Below are positions 51,258 through 59,534 of a stretch of 64,000 bases of DNA, in pieces. The translations under genes were made by a program, and so were the position numbers. Source of the stretch: RUG369 sp050949645 (GTDB lineage: Bacteria > Planctomycetota > Planctomycetia > Pirellulales > Thermoguttaceae); the NCBI GenBank assembly GCA_050949645.1, contig JBMNGC010000001.1, positions 1,922,001 to 1,986,000 of the forward strand, given 5' to 3'. The notes under the pieces are model-generated. The model was not told the DNA's origin. It did not search any database and saw only the letters and a program-made list of their open reading frames with translations. Position 1 is the first letter of the stretch; each line of letters starts with the position of its first letter.

Positions 51258-52172
51258 CTATCGCAGGTTAAAGCGTCTGCGAATGGCGCGTCTCATTTTT
51301 CTTGGAAAGAAAATAAAGCACAAAAAATTGCAGACAGAACGTTTGCAGCAGCGCTTAATCCGATACCATAGCCCCTGCATCGGAAGCTGACCATAGGGCG
51401 TGAGCGCCGTGTAATCGTAGAGGATATCAAGATGCGGACATCGATGACGGGAACCCATATAGTGCAGCAGCCGCGTCTGTCCCTCGACGTAGTCGCGCGG
51501 ATGAACGTTCCATCCCTCGGGCAGCTCCATGAATCCGTTGCGATGAGCGTAGACGTTGAGGACGTCCTGATCGGGGAAATCGATATTGTCTTTGATCTCG
51601 ACGGCAATCGGCAGGAGTTTTTCGGTAATCTTATCCTCGCGCCACTTGCGCAGATTCATGACCAGAACGCCGGAATTAAAATATGGGAAATCTTCAGGGA
51701 GTCCGATCGCTCGGCGGTGCGACAGACGCATATTGTGATCAGGAGCCGCCGCGACGAAGTAGTCGTTGAGCGGAAGATTCCAGAGTTCGCGCAAGCTTGC
51801 AAGAACAACGACGTCGACGTCCATATAGACGATCTTGTCGAGATCCTCGGGCAAGAAGGACGAGGCGAAGAGTCGGTGATTGACGACAAGCGGAAAGGTC
51901 GAAATATCGTCGCAGAGATATTGGGCATATTCTTCCAAGTCGGGCTGATAATAGATCGCCTCGAAGCTTCGGATCTTCTTAAGTTCCTTGATCGCCGCAC
52001 GATCCGACTTCTCGAGCCCCGCGTCGACGATATGGAATCGCAACTCATCGTCGGGCGCGGCGTTTTTAAGGATCGAAGCGATCGTCGTCGCAAGAAACGC
52101 GCTGTAATTCGCGTCGGAAACAAGCATGACGTCGATAGGTCCGCGGACGGTAACTTCCTGGGCTTCTGTCAT
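51258..52172 (-). CDS. Family 8 glycosyltransferase
   Basis: 304 residues. GT8 pattern: IDVMLVSDANYSAFLATTIASIL (13-35), the DxD motif in VYMDVDVVVLASLRELW, PYFNSGVLVMNLRKWRE, FPDQDVLNVY and LLHYMGSRHRC, the last two being the conserved QD and HY motifs. The C-terminus is Cys/Arg-rich (RCCKRSVCNFLCFIFFPRKMRR) and may lie at the membrane. It transfers galactose or glucose from UDP-sugar with retention, as in LPS galactosyltransferases. The ribosome site is weak. It follows the TPR gene by about 125 bases. Confidence 0.85.
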   Translation of the reverse strand: MTEAQEVTVRGPIDVMLVSDANYSAFLATTIASILKNAAPDDELRFHIVDAGLEKSDRAAIKELKKIRSFEAIYYQPDLEEYAQYLCDDISTFPLVVNHRLFASSFLPEDLDKIVYMDVDVVVLASLRELWNLPLNDYFVAAAPDHNMRLSHRRAIGLPEDFPYFNSGVLVMNLRKWREDKITEKLLPIAVEIKDNIDFPDQDVLNVYAHRNGFMELPEGWNVHPRDYVEGQTRLLHYMGSRHRCPHLDILYDYTALTPYGQLPMQGLWYRIKRCCKRSVCNFLCFIFFPRKMRRAIRRRFNLR

Positions 52173-52298
52173 AGTCGAGCTCTTTCGGTTAAGGATGCAA
52201 GCGCCGGCGTCGGCGAAGGTTGGCGCCGACTCGCTACTCCTCCATGATGAATATGGGTTCGTTGCACAAGGGATAAACGTCGCGCCAGGCGCGCGTCG

Positions 52299-53861
52299 TC
52301 AGAATTCCTCTGGTTCGACCTCTTCGAAATCTGGTTCGTCGAAATCGTCTTTGAAGGGGTCTTTAAGCTGCCGCTCGACGAGTTCCTTGAGTTCGAGCGC
52401 AGCGGCGCGTTTGGGGAAGTTCGCCTTCTGAGAGAGAGCGAGCTCGAGCAGGTTCTCCGAGAGCTCCGGATTGCCGCGAACGTTCGCGATCTCGGCAAGG
52501 TAATAAGCGACGGTCGCCGACATAGATCCAGAATCAAAGAGAGGCTGAAAAATGGAATCCGCCTCACGCGTATTCCCGGAAAGGAAGAGGCACCAACCGT
52601 AGGTGGTCGCGGCTTCCAGAGAGTCGGGTCGCTCGCGATAATTTCGCGCCGCGATGGCGCGCGCCTGGGAGAGTTTCTCCTTATTCCCCTGATCGAGGAG
52701 CGCAAGCGCAAGACCATTGGACGCTTCAAAGCTCGAGGGATCGACGATCGTCGCGTTGCGGAAAAATTTCTCGGCGGCGACGTAGTTATTCGCGTAGAGC
52801 GCGAGCCAGCCCAGGAGGAGCCATCTGTCGAGGTTGCGCACGTCGTTTTCTTCCTCGAATTTGCGCGCGATCTGGAGCGCGTCCTCGATTTTGAACCAGC
52901 GTAAATAGAGTCTCGCAAGCTGCGCAAGTTCAGATTTCGTCGCGTCTTCGATCTCTTCAGTTTTCGTTTCGAGTCGCGCCGTCGCCTCGTCGACCATATC
53001 GTCGCGGTCGAGCGCGGAGAGGACCTGCAACCACCCGGACCAGAGATTGGAATTGCGTTTCGCCGCTTCGTCAAACGCGCTTTCGGCAGCGTCGTAATCC
53101 TTCTTTTTGAGCGCGAGATAACCGAGATTCCAGTAATACTGGGGATTCTCGGGGTTGAGCGCGATCACTTGTCTCGTCAGTTCGGCGGCCGCGTCGTAAC
53201 GACCGCGCTTTTCCGCGAGAATCGCGCGCGTCGCGAGCGCCTCTTCTTTAAAATACTTGACGCGCTCCGTCGAGTCGGGATGAAGTTCCAAATATTCGTC
53301 GATCAATCGCTCGGCGCGTTCGACGAGGAGCTCCGTTTCAAGAAAACGACCTTCCTGCGCGTCGACTCCAGCGAGTTGCAAGAACGCCTCGGGGTCCGAC
53401 GGATAGTCCTCGGCGGACTGTTCGAGACTACGCCGCATTTCGAGAAAACGACCCATGCGAGAATGGAGCGCCGCGATCAGGACGCCGGGCGGATCGGAGT
53501 CCGGATTCTCGTCGTAGACCTCCTTGAAGAGCGCGTACGCCTCGTCCTCGTCGCCATCGAAATAGGCGTCGATCGCCTTGAGCGTCAAGGGATTCGCTTG
53601 CGCTTCAAGCTCGGCAAGTTCCGGATCGTCGTCCGCGGAGGTCGTCGCCGACGCTCGCGCCCCTTTATCAGAGCCAGTCGTTCCATCAGAAGCTGGTTCG
53701 GAGGAGGTTGCCGGCGTTGTGGGCGCGTCGTCGGACGTTTCAAGCTGCGGCAACTTGAGATCAACGCGCTGAGCGTCCTCCTGGGAGAACGCGAAGCCGA
53801 CGCTTAGCGAAGCGAGGGAAAGCGCGGAAATAAGAAAGAAAGCGACAGATCGGCGCGACAT
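52299..53861 (-). CDS. Exported tetratricopeptide-repeat protein
   Basis: 520 residues with GGAG before ATG. Signal peptide 1-26, then a disordered Thr/Ser/Asp-rich stretch (about 38-75). Residues 90-480 are helical repeats of TPR type (for example GYLALKKKDYDAAESAFDEAAKRNS and LALLDQGNKEKLSQARAIAARNYRERP). The end is highly acidic (KDDFDEPDFEEVEPEEF). It likely acts as an envelope scaffold for protein contacts. It follows the LutA-cyclase-secreted protein run on the same strand and precedes the two glycosyltransferases, so a role in surface glycan assembly is possible but unproven. Confidence 0.75.
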   Translation of the reverse strand: MSRRSVAFFLISALSLASLSVGFAFSQEDAQRVDLKLPQLETSDDAPTTPATSSEPASDGTTGSDKGARASATTSADDDPELAELEAQANPLTLKAIDAYFDGDEDEAYALFKEVYDENPDSDPPGVLIAALHSRMGRFLEMRRSLEQSAEDYPSDPEAFLQLAGVDAQEGRFLETELLVERAERLIDEYLELHPDSTERVKYFKEEALATRAILAEKRGRYDAAAELTRQVIALNPENPQYYWNLGYLALKKKDYDAAESAFDEAAKRNSNLWSGWLQVLSALDRDDMVDEATARLETKTEEIEDATKSELAQLARLYLRWFKIEDALQIARKFEEENDVRNLDRWLLLGWLALYANNYVAAEKFFRNATIVDPSSFEASNGLALALLDQGNKEKLSQARAIAARNYRERPDSLEAATTYGWCLFLSGNTREADSIFQPLFDSGSMSATVAYYLAEIANVRGNPELSENLLELALSQKANFPKRAAALELKELVERQLKDPFKDDFDEPDFEEVEPEEF

Positions 53862-53887
53862 AGCGGACGTCTCCGAAAATAAAAGGG

Positions 53888-55126
53888 TTACTGGTTCAGG
53901 CGTACGTTCTTCTCAAGTCGCTCGCGAATCGCGGCGGCGACCGCCGAATCTCCGAGTCGCTCGCAAGACGAAGCGCACTTAAGGAAAGCGTCGCGGGACG
54001 TCTCGCGGTCGCTCGAACAAGAGGCGATCATGAAATATTGACGCGCCTCGGAATCGTCGCCGAGCGCGCTTTCGCCGAGCCCTATAAGGTAGGCGGGACC
54101 AGGCTTGCAGGCATTCGGCATGAGTTCGAGAGTTCGTCGCCAACGATCGACGGTCCTCCGATCGGGCGATTGAAGAACTTCAAGGCGCCAGTTCTGCGCG
54201 AGCGCGAGTAGCGAAAGGACGCGACACGCCTCCGTAACGTCGGGCGCCGCGCCCTCGGGCGGCTCGAGCGCACAAAGATCATTGATCGCCGAAATCGCGT
54301 CGACGCGACGTTCCGCCGACTGCAACAGAATCGAGGCGGCAAGGAGCCTCGCAGCTGGATTCGGGACGCCAGAGGGGTTCTCGTCCTTATCGAGCCATTC
54401 GGCGGCGGCGTCTTCCGCGCGGCGTTTCGACTCAGGGTCGGCGTGCGCGGAACGCTGGTTGCGCCAGCGCAGAGGAATCGACGAAAGGAACGCCGGGTAC
54501 GGGTCGATCCGACACAGGATGAAGAATTCGACCGCGGCGTCGTCCGAGAGTCCAAGCGCCAGGAGCGTTTCGACGATCTTAGCGGTCGCCCACTCCTTTT
54601 CGATGCGCCGGTCGGAGTTGGCGCGAGCCTCTCTGAAGAGCGCGAGCGCGAGCCGAAACTGCGAATCAAGCGCGGCGCGCACCCCTGACTCAAACGCGTC
54701 GACCGCAAGCGCGAAGGTCTCCGAGACGCTCAGATCGACCCTCTCGATCTGCGACAACTCAACGCGAAGTTCCTGACCGTCGACGACAATACGCGCGCCG
54801 TCGGAATAGGACAAACGTTGCAAAACGCCCTCGAGCCGGGTTCCGTCCTTAAGGACGACCGCGTCGACACGAGGAGCGTCGGGGCTCGATCGACGTGGAG
54901 CGATCTTCCCAGTCGCGTTTTCGACGAATTCAGAAACGTCCGGGTCAACTTGCGGCTGCTGAGAGAAGCGATTCGCGCGAGCGGCGAAGGGGTCGATGAG
55001 GTTAGGCGGCTCGGAAGGGCGCGCTTTGTCGTTGGGCGCCGCAACTTGCGTCTGAGCGTCGACCTGAGGGACGACCGCAAGCGCGAGGAGCGCCGTTGCG
55101 AGAACGCGAAAAGTCAGATTCAGCAT
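53888..55126 (-). CDS. Exported protein with FlgT-like/SH3-type domain and helical repeats
   Basis: 412 residues from ATG 55126 (AAGGAG upstream; a longer frame to 55312 overlaps the cyclase gene and has no ribosome site). Signal peptide 1-25. After a Pro/Ala-rich linker comes a small beta domain (DAVVLKDGTRLEGVLQRLSYSDGARIVVDG), the kind seen in planctomycete proteins that read KDGT-x-x-x-G. The rest (about 155-412) is helical, TPR-like (FRLALALFREARANSD). No enzyme motif was seen. It is followed 27 bases later by the TPR gene and is likely its partner in the envelope. Confidence 0.65.
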   Translation of the reverse strand: MLNLTFRVLATALLALAVVPQVDAQTQVAAPNDKARPSEPPNLIDPFAARANRFSQQPQVDPDVSEFVENATGKIAPRRSSPDAPRVDAVVLKDGTRLEGVLQRLSYSDGARIVVDGQELRVELSQIERVDLSVSETFALAVDAFESGVRAALDSQFRLALALFREARANSDRRIEKEWATAKIVETLLALGLSDDAAVEFFILCRIDPYPAFLSSIPLRWRNQRSAHADPESKRRAEDAAAEWLDKDENPSGVPNPAARLLAASILLQSAERRVDAISAINDLCALEPPEGAAPDVTEACRVLSLLALAQNWRLEVLQSPDRRTVDRWRRTLELMPNACKPGPAYLIGLGESALGDDSEARQYFMIASCSSDRETSRDAFLKCASSCERLGDSAVAAAIRERLEKNVRLNQ

Positions 55127-55142
55127 GGCGTCGCTCCTTTCG

Positions 55143-56048
55143 TCAGGGTTCGGGGATGCGCGCGACGACACGCGCGGGCGCGCCGTCCGCGCCGCGGATC
55201 GGAAGCGGATAACAGGACAGCTCGAAACGCTTGGCGTCGTCGAGGACAACTGGCGCGGAGTTTTCAGGTCTGGAGTATTGCGGAAGGGATTCGAGATTGA
55301 CGAGTCCTTCAAGGATCAGGATCGGAGGACGGCGTCCCAGGAGGATTCGGTGACATTCGGAATCGGCGTGGAGCTCGATTTCGTCGAAGGGGCGAGGGCG
55401 ATTTTCCGACGTCTCCGGGGCGCTCAAAGCGCTCGCGAGCGCCGGGTCCGGAACGCGTTCCGGCAGGAATTCGCCGAGCTCCGGATCGAATTTTTCGCGG
55501 ACGTCCGAGACTTCCGGCGCCTCGTGCGCGCTGAGCTGAGCGACGAGGGACGGCGTCTCGAGTCCGAGAATCCGAAGGGTCGGATAGTCGGCGAGCCAGT
55601 CGCAAAGCTCGGGGGAAAGCGAAGGAAAATCGCAGTAATATTCGTTGTCGCCAAAAGCGACGGACCATCCGGTACGGAAGACGACGATGGGAACAACGTC
55701 GAAGATCGGCTCGAAGGGCTCGAGGTCGTCGACGGAGAGCGCGGCGGGTCGCGACGCGTCGAGGCGGTCGCGATATCGACTCGAGTCGGGCCCGACGAGA
55801 GGAGCAAGATCGAGGCAGGCGGCGGCGCCGTCGAAAAAGTCGATGGGAAACGAGTCGAGGGTCTCGCCGTCGACGAACGCGTGAAAGGGCGCGTCAAGGT
55901 GCGTGCCAAGATGCGAACCAACGACGTACCGCGTACCGCGATATCCGTCTGTCTCGTGCTCCGCAAAGGGACGCGATTCAAAAAGGGGATCCCCTGGATA
56001 GACGGGAATCCCCTTATAAATCGGCTGCGAAAGGTCGAGAAGTTTCAT
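55143..56048 (-). CDS. Cyclase-family hydrolase (arylformamidase-like)
   Basis: 301 residues. The cyclase/KynB metal motif H-x-G-T-H-x-D-x-P-x-H is complete: H46, GTH (48-50), D52, H56. A start LDLSQPIYKGIPVYPGDP is typical. The C-terminal half (about 180-240) carries an acidic, low-complexity insert (ALSAPETSENRPRPFDEIE) not usual in KynB. Such enzymes hydrolyse formyl-kynurenine, isatin or similar amides, so the substrate here is open. The ribosome site is poor. The stop lies 16 bases before the next gene. Part of the purD-LutA-cyclase run. Confidence 0.8.
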   Translation of the reverse strand: MKLLDLSQPIYKGIPVYPGDPLFESRPFAEHETDGYRGTRYVVGSHLGTHLDAPFHAFVDGETLDSFPIDFFDGAAACLDLAPLVGPDSSRYRDRLDASRPAALSVDDLEPFEPIFDVVPIVVFRTGWSVAFGDNEYYCDFPSLSPELCDWLADYPTLRILGLETPSLVAQLSAHEAPEVSDVREKFDPELGEFLPERVPDPALASALSAPETSENRPRPFDEIELHADSECHRILLGRRPPILILEGLVNLESLPQYSRPENSAPVVLDDAKRFELSCYPLPIRGADGAPARVVARIPEP

Positions 56049-56082
56049 CGGCGAGTCTGTAGTCGGCTGTCGGCTTGCGGCG

Positions 56083-56856
56083 TTAGTCGGTCAGGAGCTC
56101 CGCCAGGTAATGAATCTGCATTTCCTTCAGGTCGGGCTCGCGGCGGAGCATTCCGCCGAAGTGCATCGCGCAACTCATATCTGTCGTCGCGAGATGACGA
56201 ACGCCCTGCTCGTAGACCTTCCGGATATTGTCGACCTTCTTGCGCCCCATCGCGATCGACGTACCCGGCGCCTTGACGCTGAACGTGCCGCCGAACCCGC
56301 AACATTCCTCGGCGTTAGGTAGCTCAACGTATTCGAGCCCCTTGATATTGTCGAGAAGCGTCTGGACGGCGGCGGCAATTCCAATCTCGCGACGACCGTG
56401 ACATCCGATATGGAGCGAGACCTTATGGGGAAAACTCGCGCCCAAATCGGTTTTATGCAACACGTTTACAAGGAATTCATGAAATTCGTAGACGCGCGCG
56501 CCCGTCTCCGCCTCAGGCGAGTCGGGCAGGCATTCTTTGAAGAAGACGCGGCACATTGCGGCGCATGACGCCGACGGCGTCACGATCCACCGGTAATCCT
56601 TGAAAACCTTGTGGAATTTCTTGATAACCTTAGCCGCGTCCTTCCAGTATCCAGAATTGAACGCCGGCTGACCGCAACATGTCTGTCCTTCAGGGTAAGC
56701 GACGGGAATATTGAGCTTTTCCAGGATCTTGACGACCGCGATTCCCGCTTCCGGAAAGAACTGGTCAATAAAGCACGGAATGAAGAGCGCGACCTCTTCG
56801 CCGCGATATTCCGGGAAGTCCCAATGGGGTACGTTGCGCTCCAACGCGTCGATCAT
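56083..56856 (-). CDS. lutA: LutA/YkgE-family Cys-rich oxidoreductase subunit
   Basis: 257 residues from ATG 56856 (GGGAGA upstream; a frame to 56946 overlaps purD without a ribosome site). Two copies of the Cys-Cys-Gly motif (TCCGQPAFNSGY at 59-70 and ECCGFGGTFSVK at 184-195) with C98/C102-type spaced cysteines form the cysteine-rich domain seen in LutA, GlpC and HdrB. LutA works with LutB and LutC to oxidise L-lactate. Neither LutB nor LutC is adjacent; the neighbours are purD (23 bases upstream) and the cyclase. It could be a stand-alone subunit of a distant complex. Confidence 0.8.
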   Translation of the reverse strand: MIDALERNVPHWDFPEYRGEEVALFIPCFIDQFFPEAGIAVVKILEKLNIPVAYPEGQTCCGQPAFNSGYWKDAAKVIKKFHKVFKDYRWIVTPSASCAAMCRVFFKECLPDSPEAETGARVYEFHEFLVNVLHKTDLGASFPHKVSLHIGCHGRREIGIAAAVQTLLDNIKGLEYVELPNAEECCGFGGTFSVKAPGTSIAMGRKKVDNIRKVYEQGVRHLATTDMSCAMHFGGMLRREPDLKEMQIHYLAELLTD

Positions 56857-56879
56857 TATCAGATTCTCCCAACTTCGAA

Positions 56880-58172
56880 CTAGTCTTGAGCCTTCGCGTT
56901 GATTTCTTTGTCGGCGACGTCGGTTCGGTACCACGCGCCTTCCCAACTGATCTTCTCCGCGGCCTCGTATGCCTTGCGTTTCGCGTCAGCGACCGTGTCG
57001 CCTAGCGCGACGACGTTGAGCACGCGTCCGCCGTTCGTCCTGACGACTCCGTTGGCGTCAAGTTTCGTGCCGGCGTGGAAGACCTTAACGTCCGGCGTCT
57101 TCTCGGCTTCCTCGATTCCGGAGATCGGGAAACCCTTCTCGTAATCCCCCGGATACCCCTTGCTCGCCATCACGACGCACACGGCGGGTCGCTTATCCCA
57201 AACGAGCGGCTCAAGCGTCGCGAGGTTTTCATCAATCGTCGCCTGCATGACCGTGTAGAGGTCCGTTTTCAATCGGAGAAGGAGCGGCTGGCATTCCGGG
57301 TCGCCAAATCGCGCGTTGTATTCGAGGACGCGCGGCCCTTGCGGGGTCATCATGAGCCCGGCGTAGAGAACGCCTTTGAATTTCGTATCCATGCGATTGA
57401 GGGTAAAGACCGTCGGGACGAGGATCCGCTCCTCGATCCATCGCATCTTGCGTTCGTCGACGAGAGAGACTGGACAAAACGCGCCCATGCCGCCAGTATT
57501 GGGGCCCTTATCTCCGTCGTAAGCGGGTTTATGGTCCTGCGCGGGCTGGAGCACCATGAGCGTGCGACCGTCGGTAATGGCGAGCACGCTCGCTTCCTGG
57601 CCGACGAGTCGTTCCTCGATGAGGAATCGCGATCCGGCGTCGCCAAAGGCTCGGTCGACGGCGATCTGACGGACCGCTTCAATCGCCTCGTCCTTCGTAT
57701 CGCAAACGAAGACGCCCTTGCCCGAGGCGAGTCCTTCGGCTTTAACGACGTAGCCGTCCTGATCGCTTGCACGGATGTAATCGTACGCGTCTGAAGAGTT
57801 ATCGAACGTCTGGCTGCGCGCGGTCGGCACGAGAGCGCGATTGAGGACTTCCTTACAAAAAATCTTGCTGCCTTCGAGCTGAGCGGCTTTTTTGCTCGGA
57901 CCAAAGGCGCGGAGTCCCTCGGCGGTGAACGCGTCGACCAGGCCCTCCGTAAGAGGCCTTTCCGGCCCGACGATCGTGAGACCGATCTTGTTATCCTTAG
58001 CGAACTTGATCAGAGCTGGAAAATCTCCTTGATCGATCGGGACGTTTTCCGCCTCGACTGCGGTGCCGGCGTTACCTGGCGCAACGTAAACCTTCCCGAC
58101 GTTGGGACTTTGACTCAGTTTCCAAGCAATCGCATGTTCGCGCCCGCCGTTGCCTACTACCAGAACGTTCAT
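56880..58172 (-). CDS. purD: Phosphoribosylamine-glycine ligase
   Basis: 430 residues. N-terminal MNVLVVGNGGREHAIAWKLSQS; P-loop-like substrate part GPERPLTEG; ATP-grasp domain with FCKEVLNRALVPTA, VVKAEGLASGKGVFVC, and PNTGGMGAFCPV; then YAGLMMTPQGPRVLEYNARFGDPECQ with metal ligands Glu/Asn. It makes GAR from phosphoribosylamine, glycine and ATP in purine synthesis. First gene of the minus-strand run purD-lutA-cyclase. The ribosome site is GAGAGAAG; a weak promoter may be TACAAT near 58255. Confidence 0.95.
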   Translation of the reverse strand: MNVLVVGNGGREHAIAWKLSQSPNVGKVYVAPGNAGTAVEAENVPIDQGDFPALIKFAKDNKIGLTIVGPERPLTEGLVDAFTAEGLRAFGPSKKAAQLEGSKIFCKEVLNRALVPTARSQTFDNSSDAYDYIRASDQDGYVVKAEGLASGKGVFVCDTKDEAIEAVRQIAVDRAFGDAGSRFLIEERLVGQEASVLAITDGRTLMVLQPAQDHKPAYDGDKGPNTGGMGAFCPVSLVDERKMRWIEERILVPTVFTLNRMDTKFKGVLYAGLMMTPQGPRVLEYNARFGDPECQPLLLRLKTDLYTVMQATIDENLATLEPLVWDKRPAVCVVMASKGYPGDYEKGFPISGIEEAEKTPDVKVFHAGTKLDANGVVRTNGGRVLNVVALGDTVADAKRKAYEAAEKISWEGAWYRTDVADKEINAKAQD

Positions 58173-58382
58173 TTCTTCTCTCAGATTCTAATGGGTGAAA
58201 CCGCCAAAAACGAAATTTTTTCCAACTCCGAAACTTACGGAACTCGATTATTGTATCCCTTTTTCGTCTTTTGAACAGACGCAGGCAGAGACGCTCGATT
58301 TATCGGTTGCGCAAACGGTTACCTACGACAGCGCCATGGTTTGTCGACGGATTCATCCGCGTGACGCCGCCGACAGATTCCA

Positions 58383-59339
58383 TCATAGGATTCCGACAGA
58401 TTTTAAGAATGAGTCGACCGCTTCCTGACCGCCAAGGTAAGGAACGACCTTCTCCCAGTTCAGCCAGCACCAGTATCCGATTGTACACGGTCCGATGATA
58501 AAGAGCCAGTACGCGAAAAAATGGAGTCGGCCTTCGCGCAGCATCTTCATGAGACACGCAAGGGAGAGCCATCCTACGAGAAAGCTCACAACCGCTCCGC
58601 CAAGATAGACGGCGAAGAACGGATCCGACAGGATTTTTTCAGAAAACGTTTCGCCGGTCGCCGCTTTGAAAAGCTTGACGAGCTCGAGAAGCGCGCCGCC
58701 CCCAATAACGGGAATCGATAGCAAGAAGGAGAATTTCGCGGCCCATTCGCGCTCGCAGTTCAGCCCGACCGCCGTTGAAATCGTCGAACCGCTCCTCGAG
58801 AGTCCCGGCAACGCGGCAACTCCCTGAGATATTCCGATGAGAATTGCATCGAACCACGTCGTCGTTTCCGCCGTTTTCCGGAGCTCGGGCTCATAACCCT
58901 CGTCCTCGGCCTCCAACGCGGCGATCTTCTCATAATAAATCTGATGTTCCGACAATTGGCAACGACTCCGAAGGATCGTCATGAGCAAGATTCCGGTTCC
59001 GATAAAGAGGAATCCAGTGAGCAGCAGGTTCTCTTCCAGTTCAGGAAAGAATTTCAAAATGATGAACGCAATGATCGCCGTCGGTATCGACCCGACGATC
59101 ACGAGGAATATCACGCGCGGTCGATGAAAGCACGCTTCGATGATCTCGTCTGAAAAATAGACAATCACGGACATGAGAGTGCCCGCATGAAGCAGGATCG
59201 AAAGCGTCAAGGTTTCCGGAAGTTCAAAGAACTTTCCGAGCAGGAGCAGGTGTCCCGAGGAACTGATTGGTAGAAACTCGGCGACTCCCTGCACAACCGC
59301 CATGATCAGCACATAGAATATTGTCGTCAGCTCAACCAT
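58383..59339 (-). CDS. uppP: Undecaprenyl-diphosphatase
   Basis: 318 residues, multi-pass membrane protein of the UppP/BacA family. The catalytic motifs are visible: GVAEFLPISSSGHLLL (18-33) and the PGLSRSGSTISTAVGL pair (E-x4-E and PGxSRSG type). It removes a phosphate from undecaprenyl pyrophosphate to recycle the lipid carrier for peptidoglycan and glycan synthesis. A roughly 45-residue acidic insert at about 128-175 (KIAALEAEDEGYEPELRK) is longer than in E. coli (273 residues). It ends 210 bases before purD and is probably a separate unit. Confidence 0.93.
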   Translation of the reverse strand: MVELTTIFYVLIMAVVQGVAEFLPISSSGHLLLLGKFFELPETLTLSILLHAGTLMSVIVYFSDEIIEACFHRPRVIFLVIVGSIPTAIIAFIILKFFPELEENLLLTGFLFIGTGILLMTILRSRCQLSEHQIYYEKIAALEAEDEGYEPELRKTAETTTWFDAILIGISQGVAALPGLSRSGSTISTAVGLNCEREWAAKFSFLLSIPVIGGGALLELVKLFKAATGETFSEKILSDPFFAVYLGGAVVSFLVGWLSLACLMKMLREGRLHFFAYWLFIIGPCTIGYWCWLNWEKVVPYLGGQEAVDSFLKSVGIL

Positions 59340-59464
59340 TTATCGTCTCTCTATCGCTAGACTGCGCCCAGCGGATCTTCGAAGTCGTCATCGCTCGTCG
59401 CGCGCGAGGCGCGTTGAACGTTTTGTCCGAAACGCTGCGTTAAATCGCAATCTATCGTACGTAA

Positions 59465-59498
59465 CAAAAAAGGCCCCGTCTGGAAAACGGGTCCTTTT
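59465..59498 (-). terminator. Intrinsic terminator after the coiled-coil gene pair
   Basis: On the minus strand AGGACCCGT (59495-59487) pairs with ACGGGGCCT (59479-59471) with one mismatch, followed by T6. It lies 37 bases past the stop of the gene at 59535. Confidence 0.75.
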
Positions 59499-59534
59499 CT
59501 CCAGCGACCCGAACTCGGTCGCGCAACGGCGCCG

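Noticed and set aside
53888..55312. Longer version of the 412-residue exported protein starting at 55312
   Set aside because: The additional 62 residues overlap the cyclase gene, are Arg/Ser-rich and hide the signal peptide; AAGGAG lies before the ATG at 55126.
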